Below are positions 53,894 to 61,562 of a stretch of 61,562 nucleotides of DNA, in pieces. Numbering within the stretch: the first letter of the stretch is position 1; each line of letters starts with the position of its first letter. The stretch covers positions 1 to 61,562 of the forward strand of contig CALCCD010000059.1 in assembly GCA_937899645.1 (NCBI GenBank). Reading direction: 5' to 3'. Under the pieces are notes generated by a model. It was not told the DNA's origin, did not search any database, and saw only the letters and a program-made list of their open reading frames with translations. The stretch is from an uncultured cyanobacterium (lineage in GTDB: Bacteria; Cyanobacteriota; Cyanobacteriia; Cyanobacteriales; Geitlerinemataceae). The position numbers were made by a program, and so were the translations under genes.

Positions 53894-54095
53894 TAGCGTC
53901 TTAAGAACTTAAAAGAAAATCAAGCCGCCACCTATAGCGTGCGATAAGATCGCAGGCCCGACGATCGCGGTGTGCTTCTCGGCGATCGCGATCTTTGAGA
54001 ACAATCGCGATCGCAATCTGACGTTTCACTACAAAACCCCACATCTAGCGCTTCACTTCTCTAGAATTGCATTCACACGCTATTGATAGCGTGTG
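53894..54095 (+). repeat. Iteron-like TAGCG repeats and palindrome before the CyRepA1 gene
   Basis: TAGCG occurs at 53894, 53935, 54046 and 54087. The first and third are within ACATCTAGCG and the second and fourth within ATAGCGTG, so a two-word module with the same 41-base spacing appears twice. The fourth word is also half of a perfect palindrome, CACACGCTAT-TG-ATAGCGTGTG (54074-54095). The layout resembles plasmid replication-control or origin repeats. Confidence 0.6.
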
Positions 54096-54129
54096 TCTGG
54101 ATCGCAGTTCCCGATTTGGGAGGTACTGG

Positions 54130-57100
54130 GTGAACTACTTAGACGAGTGGAAACAGAGCGGCGTCGATCCCGAACTCGTGCGGCTGAATGTCGTCGCGCT
54201 GGACGGGACGGAGGCGTACGACTATCTGTGCTACTCGGATAAGCTGCCCCGCCGCAACGACGGTCGCTTGGCGAGCGGCATGCTGAAGCGCTACGCCCAC
54301 GTCGAGTCCGGCGGCTGGTGGTGTTCCGGCACGAACCTGCTGACGGGAACCGACGACCTTTGGGGCTGCTTTAAGCCAGAGCTGCCGCGTGTGGCGGGCG
54401 ATCGCGACAAGCCGATCAAGTACGAACATCCACCCAAGGTCGAAACCGGTGTCTTCGCGCTGCGCGTGCCCGTCGCGATTTGGCGGCGCATCGCCGAGCG
54501 AGCGGAGCTGAAATTTGACGAGAACTGGATCGATCGATCGCGCCATGATTTCGGCTTCTGGGCGTGGCTGCGGGAAACCCCGAGCGTGCCGGTCTGCATC
54601 ACTGAAGGCGCGAAAAAAGCCGGGGCGCTGCTAAGTGCGGGTTACGCCGCGATCGGCCTGCCGGGAATCGACAACGGCATTCGGACACCGCGCGACGAGA
54701 ACGGACGCCGCACCGGCACGTCCCATACGATCGCGCAGATTTCAGCGCTGACCCAGAACGCGCGCCCGGTTTACATCGCCTTCGATCGCGACACCAAGCC
54801 GAACACTGTCCGCGCTGTCAATAGCGCAATTCGGCGGTTGGGCTACCTGATTTCGCAGTCGGGCTCGCCCGTGCGCGTCGTCACCTGGTCGCCGGAAGAC
54901 GGCAAGGGTGCGGACGATCTGATCGTGGCGCGGGGAACCGAAGCTTTCGATCGCGCCTTCACCGACGCACTCAGCCTCGACACCTGGAAAGCCCAGCTGC
55001 TCGGCCAGCTCAGCTACCGCGTCGATATTGACCTAGAGGCGCGCTACCTGCCCGCCGCGATCGCGATTCCCGACGATGCCCGCCTGGTGGCGATCCAGTC
55101 GCCGAAGGGAACCGGCAAAACCGAGGCGATCGGCCAGTGGGTGCAGCAGGCGATCGCGCGGGGTCAGCGTGTCTTGGTCGTCGGCCACCGCGTCCAGCTC
55201 GTCGAGGCGCTGTGTCGGCGCTTCGGGTTGCCTTACGTCACGGAGATCGAGGATTTGCGACAGGTCGGCAATGGCTACGGCCTCTGCATCGACTCGCTCC
55301 ACGGCACGTCTCAAGCAAAATTCCGCGTGGAGGACTGGCGCGACGCGATCGTGATTTTCGACGAGGTCGAGCAAGTCCTCTGGCACGCGCTGAACTCGGA
55401 AACCTGTCGCGGGCGGCGTGTCGAAGTCCTGGAAACGCTGAAGCGGCTGATGCACGTCACCCTCGGAGCCGCTGGCCGGATCTACGCCGCCGATGCCGAT
55501 CTGAGCGATACGTCGCTGGACTATCTGCTGGCGCTGTCTGGGGTCGATCGCGAGCCATTCGCGATTCGCAACCGCTGGAAGCCCACCACCCCCTGGCAGA
55601 TTTCCCACTACACGGACTCGACGCCAAAGCGCATCTTCCGCGACCTGGAAGCTCATATCGCCGCTGGGGGACGCCCGTTCGTTTGCCTCTCGGCGCAGAA
55701 GCTGAAAAGCAAGTGGAGCACCACGACGATCGCAGCCTACCTGCAAGAAAAATTTCCCGATCGCAAGCTGCTCCGCATCGACTCCGAGTCCGTTTCCGAC
55801 ACCGATCACCCGGCTTTCGGCTGCACCCACGACCTCAACCGTCGCCTCGCCGACTACGATATCGTCCTAGCGAGCCCTTCAATTGAGACCGGCATCAGCA
55901 TCGACCTGCGCGGCCACTTTACGTCGGTGTGGGCGATCGCCCAGGGCATCCAAACCGAAAACAGCGTCCGCCAATCCCTCAGCCGTCTGCGCGAACCCGT
56001 GCCGCGCTACCTATGGGCCGCGCCTTACGGCTTTAATAAAGTCGGCAATGGCTCGGACTCGATCCCGGCGCTGCTGGGTTCCAGCCAAAAGCTGACGCAG
56101 CTCAATATCCGGCTGCTACAACAGAGCGACTTTAGCGGCTTCGAGGATTTCGACGCGGGCTTCCAGGCGGAATCCTTGCAGTGCTGGGCGAAGTTCGCCG
56201 TGCGCTTCAACGCCACGATGAGCGGCTACCGCGAGGCGATCGCCGCCGCCCTCACCGCCGAAGGCCACCGCATCACCGACCCGAAAAAAGCCAAATCTAC
56301 CTCCAAGTCCGCCGCTAAGTCCGCCGCCAACCCCGAACCCGCGCCGCCCGCCCTCGAGCTGATGGCGACGATCGCCGACGTACGCGAGCGCAACTACCTC
56401 GATCGGTGTCGCACGATCGCCCGCGCCCGCGACCTCAACCACCGCCAGTACCGCACCCTGCGTCAAACCCTGGTCAAATCCCAGGCCGATCGCCAAGTGC
56501 TGCGAAAATACGAACTCAAGCGCCGCTATGGCGTCCCCGTCACCATCGATCTGGTACGTAAAGACGACGACAATTGGCACGATAAACTGCGCCGCCACTA
56601 CTTCCTCACCGTGGGGCGCGAGTTCCTGGCCGATCGCGATCGGCGCGTGGCGCGGCAAATTTTGCAGCAGGGCGGCGGGCAGGTCTTCTCGCCGGACTTC
56701 AATAAATCCCAGCTCGGTGCGACGATCGGCATCTTGGACTTGCTCGGCCTGCCGACCCTGCTCGAGAACGTCGATCGCGAGCTGCGTAACAACGAGCCGG
56801 ACTTGCAGGCGATGAAGGTCAAAGCCCTCGAATCGCGCCCGCAAATCAAAGCCGCCACCGGCATCGGCCTCGCGAAAAACTCCACGCCAATGGTGGTGTT
56901 GCGCCGTCTGCTGGAGAAAATTGGCTACGGACTCAATCAATTGCGCTGGGAAGGCGGCCGCAAGCAGCGCCAGCGCGTCTACGCGATCGCGGTTCCCGAC
57001 GACGGGCGCACCTCGGTGTTCGAGCACTGGCTGACGACCGATCGGCGCTTCCCCGGCTGGTCGGAAAGCGCGATCGATGGCGTTATGCCGCCGGTATTGG

Positions 57101-57180
57101 CCGAGCGGTCGGGCGAGTCCGCCAACGTCGGCAGCTTCGAGCAGCTCTCGCTAGTGGATCTCGCCGATCCACCGACGTAG
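54130..57180 (+). CDS. CyRepA1-type replication protein (TOPRIM-like DUF3854 plus helicase)
   Basis: Resembles CyRepA1, the replication initiator known from Synechocystis plasmid pCC5.2. The GTG at 54130 is the likely start, with GGGAGG six bases before it; an upstream TTG frame from 54067 would run through a palindrome and is disfavoured. About 1,016 residues. The first part (about 155-225) holds the DUF3854/TOPRIM-like motifs VPVCITEGAKKAGALLSAGY and AFDRDTKPNT (DxD). The helicase follows: Walker A SPKGTGKTEAI (about 324-332), Walker B IFDEVEQ, motif VI-like QSLSRLR. It combines primase-like and helicase-like parts. It sits among chromosomal-looking genes. Confidence 0.85.
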   Translation: MNYLDEWKQSGVDPELVRLNVVALDGTEAYDYLCYSDKLPRRNDGRLASGMLKRYAHVESGGWWCSGTNLLTGTDDLWGCFKPELPRVAGDRDKPIKYEHPPKVETGVFALRVPVAIWRRIAERAELKFDENWIDRSRHDFGFWAWLRETPSVPVCITEGAKKAGALLSAGYAAIGLPGIDNGIRTPRDENGRRTGTSHTIAQISALTQNARPVYIAFDRDTKPNTVRAVNSAIRRLGYLISQSGSPVRVVTWSPEDGKGADDLIVARGTEAFDRAFTDALSLDTWKAQLLGQLSYRVDIDLEARYLPAAIAIPDDARLVAIQSPKGTGKTEAIGQWVQQAIARGQRVLVVGHRVQLVEALCRRFGLPYVTEIEDLRQVGNGYGLCIDSLHGTSQAKFRVEDWRDAIVIFDEVEQVLWHALNSETCRGRRVEVLETLKRLMHVTLGAAGRIYAADADLSDTSLDYLLALSGVDREPFAIRNRWKPTTPWQISHYTDSTPKRIFRDLEAHIAAGGRPFVCLSAQKLKSKWSTTTIAAYLQEKFPDRKLLRIDSESVSDTDHPAFGCTHDLNRRLADYDIVLASPSIETGISIDLRGHFTSVWAIAQGIQTENSVRQSLSRLREPVPRYLWAAPYGFNKVGNGSDSIPALLGSSQKLTQLNIRLLQQSDFSGFEDFDAGFQAESLQCWAKFAVRFNATMSGYREAIAAALTAEGHRITDPKKAKSTSKSAAKSAANPEPAPPALELMATIADVRERNYLDRCRTIARARDLNHRQYRTLRQTLVKSQADRQVLRKYELKRRYGVPVTIDLVRKDDDNWHDKLRRHYFLTVGREFLADRDRRVARQILQQGGGQVFSPDFNKSQLGATIGILDLLGLPTLLENVDRELRNNEPDLQAMKVKALESRPQIKAATGIGLAKNSTPMVVLRRLLEKIGYGLNQLRWEGGRKQRQRVYAIAVPDDGRTSVFEHWLTTDRRFPGWSESAIDGVMPPVLAERSGESANVGSFEQLSLVDLADPPT

Positions 57181-57291
57181 CACGTCCGGTGATTTCGGCA
57201 ACGCTCGCGCGATGGAGGAACGAAACTTCACCTCCAGCCGAGGCTTTCGGGGTCGCGCTAGGATTGCAGCAGCATTGAGGGGAATGGCGTC

Positions 57292-57708
57292 ATGGCCGAA
57301 CCGATCGATCGTCGCGAGCTGGCGAACTACAAAGATCTACTGGCGGACTACCAGCCAGGACTGGACGCGATCGCGACGCTGGAGCGCAACGGCGGCGACT
57401 GGGCTGCAGGCGTAGACGAGCTGTGGGCGGAGTCGAACGCTCCGGCGAGTTTCGGGCGCGGCCGCAAGCTGTGGGAAACGGTGCTGCGGGTGTTGCGGCA
57501 GGAGCTGTGCGGCGACGAGGGCTTTCGCGCGCAGGTGAAGGAATACAAAAAGCAGCCGAATAGCGCGACGCTGCTGACGGGGCTGGTCGTGTCGCTGACG
57601 GCGTCGGCGGGCTTGCCGATCGATCCGGCGATTTCGACGATCGTGGTGCTGTATATCGTGAAGTTCGGGCTCGATGTGTTTTGCGAGTACACCGAACCCA
57701 CGACATAA
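57292..57708 (+). CDS. Small membrane-associated protein of unknown function
   Basis: 138 residues from an ATG with GAGGGG shortly upstream. A charged helical N-terminal part (RRELANYKDLLADYQPGLDA) is followed near the C-terminus by one or two hydrophobic helices (TLLTGLVVSLTASAG and STIVVLYIVKFGLDVF). It does not match a family I know. It lies in the CyRepA1-to-CHAT segment and ends four bases before the stop of the convergent MNT-HEPN gene. A membrane-active effector or partner for the CHAT protein is possible but purely an inference from position. Confidence 0.6.
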   Translation: MAEPIDRRELANYKDLLADYQPGLDAIATLERNGGDWAAGVDELWAESNAPASFGRGRKLWETVLRVLRQELCGDEGFRAQVKEYKKQPNSATLLTGLVVSLTASAGLPIDPAISTIVVLYIVKFGLDVFCEYTEPTT

Positions 57709-57712
57709 TCCG

Positions 57713-58474
57713 CTAGCAAAATTCTCGAACGAGCGCCTCGATTTCGGGTAGCAGCGCCGATATATCGCGATTGATGATGTCCGAAACAACGGCCAGATTC
57801 ACGTTGTCGTATTCGTGAATCAAGAAGTTGCGCGTTCCGGCGATTTGTTTCCACTGGATTCGATCGTAGCGATCGCGAAATTCCGGCGATAGGCGCTTCG
57901 TCGCTTCGCCCAGAATCGTGAGCTGGTACAGGATGGCAGAGTGACGCAGCTCGTCAGCTTCGAGGTCTGCTGCCGTCATGCCCCGCCCGTAGTTTCGGGC
58001 TTGCTTGGCCGCTTTCAAAATATCTAGGAGCGTTGCCCGATCGCGATCGTTGGGAATCGTCATGGCGGTTGGCGGCGTCGGGAGCAGTGCGGTTGGCGTT
58101 GTCGCGATGGCCGCAGGGTAGATCGTCCGAGCCGTACCGAAGATGTTGGCGCGGCGGATGTAATTGTCGCTGTGTTCGATATTCGATCGCATCACCACAT
58201 CCACGGCGCGGCCAATGCGATCGCCGAGATCTTGCTGCATTCCCAGCAAATCCAGCAGGCCGATCTGAGCCTCAGGCGCGAACACGACCAGGCAATCGAG
58301 GTCGCTATCGGGCCGAAAGTCGTCTCGCAAAATCGAGCCAAACAGCGCCAATTCCACGATCTGCCACCGTTCGCAGTAGCCTGCGATGTCGCTGGGTTTT
58401 AGCCCCACCCGATCGAGCGTCGCGATCGCGTCTGTTTCGCTCAGGCGAGCTAGCGAGAGCGTCGTATCTGCCAT
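57713..58474 (-). CDS. Fused nucleotidyltransferase (MNT) and HEPN protein
   Basis: 253 residues from the ATG at 58474, with GGAGG eight bases before it. The N-terminal half is a minimal nucleotidyltransferase: ALFGSILRDDFRPDSDLDCL is the GS-x-D-x-D signature. A Pro/Thr-rich linker (about 118-140) joins it to a DUF86 HEPN domain whose RNase motif reads RNFLIHEY (R-x4-H with the Tyr). In HepT-MntA toxin-antitoxin pairs the nucleotidyltransferase AMP-modifies the Tyr of the HEPN toxin; here both parts are in one chain. Convergent with the small membrane protein, divergent from the CHAT gene with only 65 bases between starts. Confidence 0.88.
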   Translation of the reverse strand: MADTTLSLARLSETDAIATLDRVGLKPSDIAGYCERWQIVELALFGSILRDDFRPDSDLDCLVVFAPEAQIGLLDLLGMQQDLGDRIGRAVDVVMRSNIEHSDNYIRRANIFGTARTIYPAAIATTPTALLPTPPTAMTIPNDRDRATLLDILKAAKQARNYGRGMTAADLEADELRHSAILYQLTILGEATKRLSPEFRDRYDRIQWKQIAGTRNFLIHEYDNVNLAVVSDIINRDISALLPEIEALVREFC

Positions 58475-58539
58475 CTCCGCAGCCTCCAAAACCGTATTGC
58501 TATCCTACAAATATTCACCCCCGATCGCTGACTGCCACT

Positions 58540-61500
58540 ATGCCCAGCATCCGCATCCGTGAAGTCGCGCCCACCGCAACGGACTTCGAGGCCGACCTGA
58601 CGATCGAGACCGATCGCCGTGCGACCTACCGCATCGCGATCCGCAACCCGTTCGAGCCCGAGATCGGGCGCGAGCTGGAGTGGTATTTCGAGCGGTGGCT
58701 GGAATGCCCGGATCTCGACAAGGTTCAGGCAGCCCGGGTGGCGGCAAGCGTGGAAACCTACGGGCGAAATCTGTTCGAGCAGGTGTTCGGCGATCGTAAG
58801 GTCTATGCGGATTATCGCGAGCTGCGGCGATCGCTGAAGCTAGCCGATGGGTCGGTGCCGATCGAGATCGAAGGATCGCCGGAGTTTCAGGCGCTGCACT
58901 GGGAAGCGCTACGAGACGAGGATTTGCCGGAGCCGCTGTCGGCGATCGCGACGATGGTACGGGTGGACTCGAAAAAGCGGGCGGGGACTCCGGCGGTGAT
59001 GTCGGAGTCGGGGGTGCTGAATTTGTTGGTGGTGACGGCGCGTCCCAGTGGCGGGCGGGATGTGGGCTATCGGACGATTTCGCGACCGCTGATCGAGGCG
59101 ATCGACGATAACGAGCTGCCAGTCAACGTAGAACTGGTGCGGCCGGGGACGTGGGAGGCGCTCGATCGCCAGCTTCAGGAGCGGGGCGCGGGCTACTATC
59201 ACGCGATTCATTTCGATTTACACGGGTCGGTGTTGACCTATGACCAGGCGAAGGCGCTGCTGGAGGAGAAGTCGCCAGTATCGCGCCATACGTTTAAGCG
59301 GGGCTACGGGTTGCAAGATCTCAAGCCCTTTGAGGGGGCGCGGGGCTTTTTGAGTTTTGAGGGCGATCGGGTCGGCACGTCGATTTTGGTGTCGGCGGAT
59401 GAGGTGGCGACGTTGCTGATGGATAAGGGGATTCCCCTGTGTATTCTCAATGCCTGTCAGTCGGCGAAGCAGTTGCGGCGGGACGCCAGCGATGGCGACG
59501 ATAAACCGGCGGGGGAGACGAGTTTGGGGGCGCGGTTGTTGTCGGCGGGGATGCAGGCGATCGTGGCGATGGGCTATTCGGTGACGGTGGATGCGGCACG
59601 GGTGATGGTGACGGCGCTGTATGGGGCGCTGTTTGGCGGTAAGTCGGTGATGGAGGCGATTCGGCTGGGGCGGCGGGAGTTGTTGAACGATAAGGAGCGC
59701 ACGTCGGCGTGGTTTGGCAAGAAAATCGAGCTAGAGGATTGGCTGTTGCCAGTGGTGTATCAGGGCGCGACGGTGAATCTGGGGCTGCGGAAGCTGGACG
59801 CGCGCGAGAAGGCGGGGTTAATGCGCGATCGCGCCCGACGGTTTCGCTTCGAGCCGCCGACCTATGGGTTTATCGGGCGGGATACAGATATTCTGACGAT
59901 CGAGCGGCGGTTGCTGGCTCCGGACGATAACGCGCTGCTGCTTCAGGGGATGGGCGGCACGGGCAAGACGACGCTGTTGCGGTATTTGCGCGATTGGTGG
60001 CAGCGGACGGGGTTAATCGCGGACTCGTTTTATTTCGGCTACGACGAGAAGGGCTATACGCTGGCGCAGATTTTGTTCGCGATCGCGCAGCGGGTGTTAT
60101 CTGACGAGGAGCTGCGGGAGTTTCAGGCGTGCGACCTGGAAACGCAGCAGGTTTGGTTAGAGGATTCGCTACGATCGCAACGATACGCGCTGATATTGGA
60201 CAATTTGGAGTCGGTGACGGCGGTGGCGATGTCGGTGCCGAACGCGCTGTCGGAGGCGGAACAGGGGGCGATCGCGGCTTGGTTGCGGACGTTGGTGGGC
60301 GGCCAGACGTTGGTGGTGTTGGGATCGCGGGGGCGCGAGGCGTGGCTGTCGGAGGTGTATGGCAAAAATCACCTGACGTTGGCGGGGCTGGATCCGGCGG
60401 CGCGGTTGATTTTGGCGGAGCGGGTGTTGCAGCGGCAGGTGCGGGACGATCGCAAGATTGCGGCGATTCAGGCGGATGGGGATTTCAAGCAGTTGATGAA
60501 GCTGCTGGCGGGGTATCCGCTGGCGATGGAGGTGGTGCTGGGGAATTTGGGGCGGATGTCGGCGGGGGAGGTGTTGGCGGGGTTGGATGCGGCGGATGTG
60601 GATTTGGATCGGGCGGATGCGGCGGACAAGACGGAAAGCATTTTGCAGTGTATTGATTTTTCGTTTTGCGGGCTGTCGGAGTCGGCGCGGGAGCTGTTGG
60701 TGTGTTTGGCGCTGTTTTCGGGGTTTATTTACGTTGCCGAGGATGCTTTTGAGAATTTCGCGAAGGAGTTGGAATCGATCCCAGAATTGGCCGATCGCGT
60801 AGGGGCGCATGGCAATGCGCCCAACGATAATGCCGGGGAAACATCGGCTGGGCGCACTGCCGTGACGCCCCTACGGGAGCGGTTGGGGTTGGCGGTGCAG
60901 GAGGCGGTGGATTGGGGGCTGTTGTCGCCGATTTCAACCGAGTTGCCGCAACTATTGAAAATTCAGCCGACGTTGCCGTTTTTCTTGCGATCGAAGCTGG
61001 CGGGTTGGGAGGCGGCGGCGCGAGAGGGGCTGCGCACTGCGTTTAAGCAGCACTATTTGGGCTTGTCGAGGTCGTGCTGGAATTTGTTGCAGTCGAAGCA
61101 GGCGGACGAGCGACAGTTGGGGGTGTTTTTCGTGCGCCAGGAGTATGAAAACCTGGCGGCGGCGTTGCAGGTTTGCCTGGAGACTCAGGACAGGGCGCGA
61201 ATTTTCTTCTGTTTGTTCGATTATTTAAAGCTGAATCAGAGCTTTGCGGAAGCGTTGCCACTGTCAGAGCGAGTCTATGCAGCGCTGCAAGGCTATTCGG
61301 TTAAAAAGCGCCAGAACTTTGGCACCGATATCAGCATGACGCTCAGTCGGCTGGCGGGCTGTGCTTTGGAGCTGAAGGATTACGATCGCGCCAAAGCAGC
61401 CTATCTGGAGAATATCGAAGTCGATCGCAAACTCACCGGAGTGTCTGAGCAATGGAGAAACATCTCGATTGCGGGCACCTACCACCAGTTGGGAACAGTC

Positions 61501-61562
61501 GCCCAGGCGTTGCGAGAGTACGAAGAAGCGCGGCGCAACTATCAACAAGCCCTCGAAATCTT
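58540..61562 (+). CDS. CHAT protease - STAND NTPase - TPR protein (cut by the window end)
   Basis: Open from the ATG at 58540 to the window edge, at least 1,007 residues. The N-terminal CHAT (caspase-like) domain, about 160-330, has the catalytic pair in HFDLHG (His 228) and LNACQSA (Cys 306). A STAND NTPase follows with Walker A GMGGTGKTT at 470-478 and Walker B YALILDNLE. The end shows TPR-like helices (CALELKDYDRAKAAYLENIE, VAQALREYEEARRNY). This layout is known from regulated proteases in conflict and cell-death systems. A 78-base repeat is inserted in frame at codons 753-779. The neighbours are an MNT-HEPN fusion and a small membrane protein. Confidence 0.92.
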   Translation, partial: MPSIRIREVAPTATDFEADLTIETDRRATYRIAIRNPFEPEIGRELEWYFERWLECPDLDKVQAARVAASVETYGRNLFEQVFGDRKVYADYRELRRSLKLADGSVPIEIEGSPEFQALHWEALRDEDLPEPLSAIATMVRVDSKKRAGTPAVMSESGVLNLLVVTARPSGGRDVGYRTISRPLIEAIDDNELPVNVELVRPGTWEALDRQLQERGAGYYHAIHFDLHGSVLTYDQAKALLEEKSPVSRHTFKRGYGLQDLKPFEGARGFLSFEGDRVGTSILVSADEVATLLMDKGIPLCILNACQSAKQLRRDASDGDDKPAGETSLGARLLSAGMQAIVAMGYSVTVDAARVMVTALYGALFGGKSVMEAIRLGRRELLNDKERTSAWFGKKIELEDWLLPVVYQGATVNLGLRKLDAREKAGLMRDRARRFRFEPPTYGFIGRDTDILTIERRLLAPDDNALLLQGMGGTGKTTLLRYLRDWWQRTGLIADSFYFGYDEKGYTLAQILFAIAQRVLSDEELREFQACDLETQQVWLEDSLRSQRYALILDNLESVTAVAMSVPNALSEAEQGAIAAWLRTLVGGQTLVVLGSRGREAWLSEVYGKNHLTLAGLDPAARLILAERVLQRQVRDDRKIAAIQADGDFKQLMKLLAGYPLAMEVVLGNLGRMSAGEVLAGLDAADVDLDRADAADKTESILQCIDFSFCGLSESARELLVCLALFSGFIYVAEDAFENFAKELESIPELADRVGAHGNAPNDNAGETSAGRTAVTPLRERLGLAVQEAVDWGLLSPISTELPQLLKIQPTLPFFLRSKLAGWEAAAREGLRTAFKQHYLGLSRSCWNLLQSKQADERQLGVFFVRQEYENLAAALQVCLETQDRARIFFCLFDYLKLNQSFAEALPLSERVYAALQGYSVKKRQNFGTDISMTLSRLAGCALELKDYDRAKAAYLENIEVDRKLTGVSEQWRNISIAGTYHQLGTVAQALREYEEARRNYQQALEI
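60798..60875 (+). repeat. 78-bp palindromic element in frame within the CHAT-STAND gene
   Basis: The element starts CGTAGGGGCG and ends CGCCCCTACG. Each end is itself a small palindrome (GGCGCATGGCAATGCGCC; GGGCGCACTGCCGTGACGCC). It is exactly 26 codons long and adds a stretch around VGAHGNAPNDNAGE to the protein without a stop. Its arm resembles the terminator stems at 10955 and 38651. Confidence 0.85.

Larger units (their letters stand above)
53431..54129. other. 699-base intergenic region upstream of the replication gene
   Basis: No gene is supported. It contains an 11-bp tandem repeat (53464-53502), and at 53880-54100 an AT-richer zone with the paired TAGCG words and palindrome described separately. 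Both flanking genes point away from it, so it also holds two promoters. Confidence 0.6.

Overview
The window is genomic DNA from a high-GC, phycobilisome-bearing cyanobacterium. The evidence is a complete ndhC-ndhK-ndhJ cluster, an FtsH protease of the thylakoid FtsH2 type, a phycobilisome rod linker, a CyRepA1-type cyanobacterial replication protein and a very high density of the HIP1 octamer GCGATCGC. I cannot name the species. I found no rRNA, complete tRNA or CRISPR array. Gene order looks chromosomal, with a plasmid-like and defence-like segment at the right end.

Layout. 0.3-8 kb: a helical-repeat protein, ftsH, two tandemly duplicated GAF histidine kinases and a PAS-GGDEF diguanylate cyclase. 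8-14 kb: an RluD-type pseudouridine synthase, a PKHD hydroxylase, a metallophosphoesterase, a glutathione S-transferase and two cyanobacterial envelope proteins of unknown function. 14.7-24 kb: a PlsY-like/PEP-synthase-like fusion, a lipid-linked sugar transferase, a DegT-type aminotransferase, a Cache-PAS-adenylate cyclase, and an SDR/ACP-phosphodiesterase-like pair. 24-29 kb: ndhCKJ, a PEP-CTERM secreted protein, a Bax1-like DUF790 protein and a TPR protein. 29-37 kb: a 4.2-kb gene for a triple-TIR/14-WD40 protein, lgt, and a PAS-PAS hybrid kinase. 38-45 kb: a small cyanobacterial protein, an unknown membrane protein, a DUF389 protein, the rod linker behind a good RpaB (HLR1) box, and an LptF/G permease. 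45-54 kb: an NCS1-permease/histidine-kinase fusion, peroxiredoxin Q, a stand-alone sensor-like module bracketed by two MITEs, an MscS channel and a CIA30 protein. 54-61.5 kb: the CyRepA1 replication protein with iteron-like upstream repeats, a small membrane protein, a fused MNT-HEPN protein, and a CHAT-STAND-TPR protein cut by the window edge.

The window is unusually rich in signal transduction (four histidine kinases including the permease fusion, one diguanylate cyclase, one adenylate cyclase) and in conflict-type proteins (TIR-WD40, MNT-HEPN, CHAT-STAND). It is also rich in short repeats: tandem arrays of 11-, 13-, 14- and 15-bp units, a newly recognisable MITE family with matching terminal inverted repeats and target-site duplications, and a 78-bp palindromic element sitting in frame inside the CHAT-STAND gene. 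Two 11-bp-period arrays share the same TTCAY core and lie at similar distances upstream of a polysaccharide gene and a PEP-CTERM gene, which makes them a candidate shared control element.

All functional calls rest on motif reading by eye. No database search was run.
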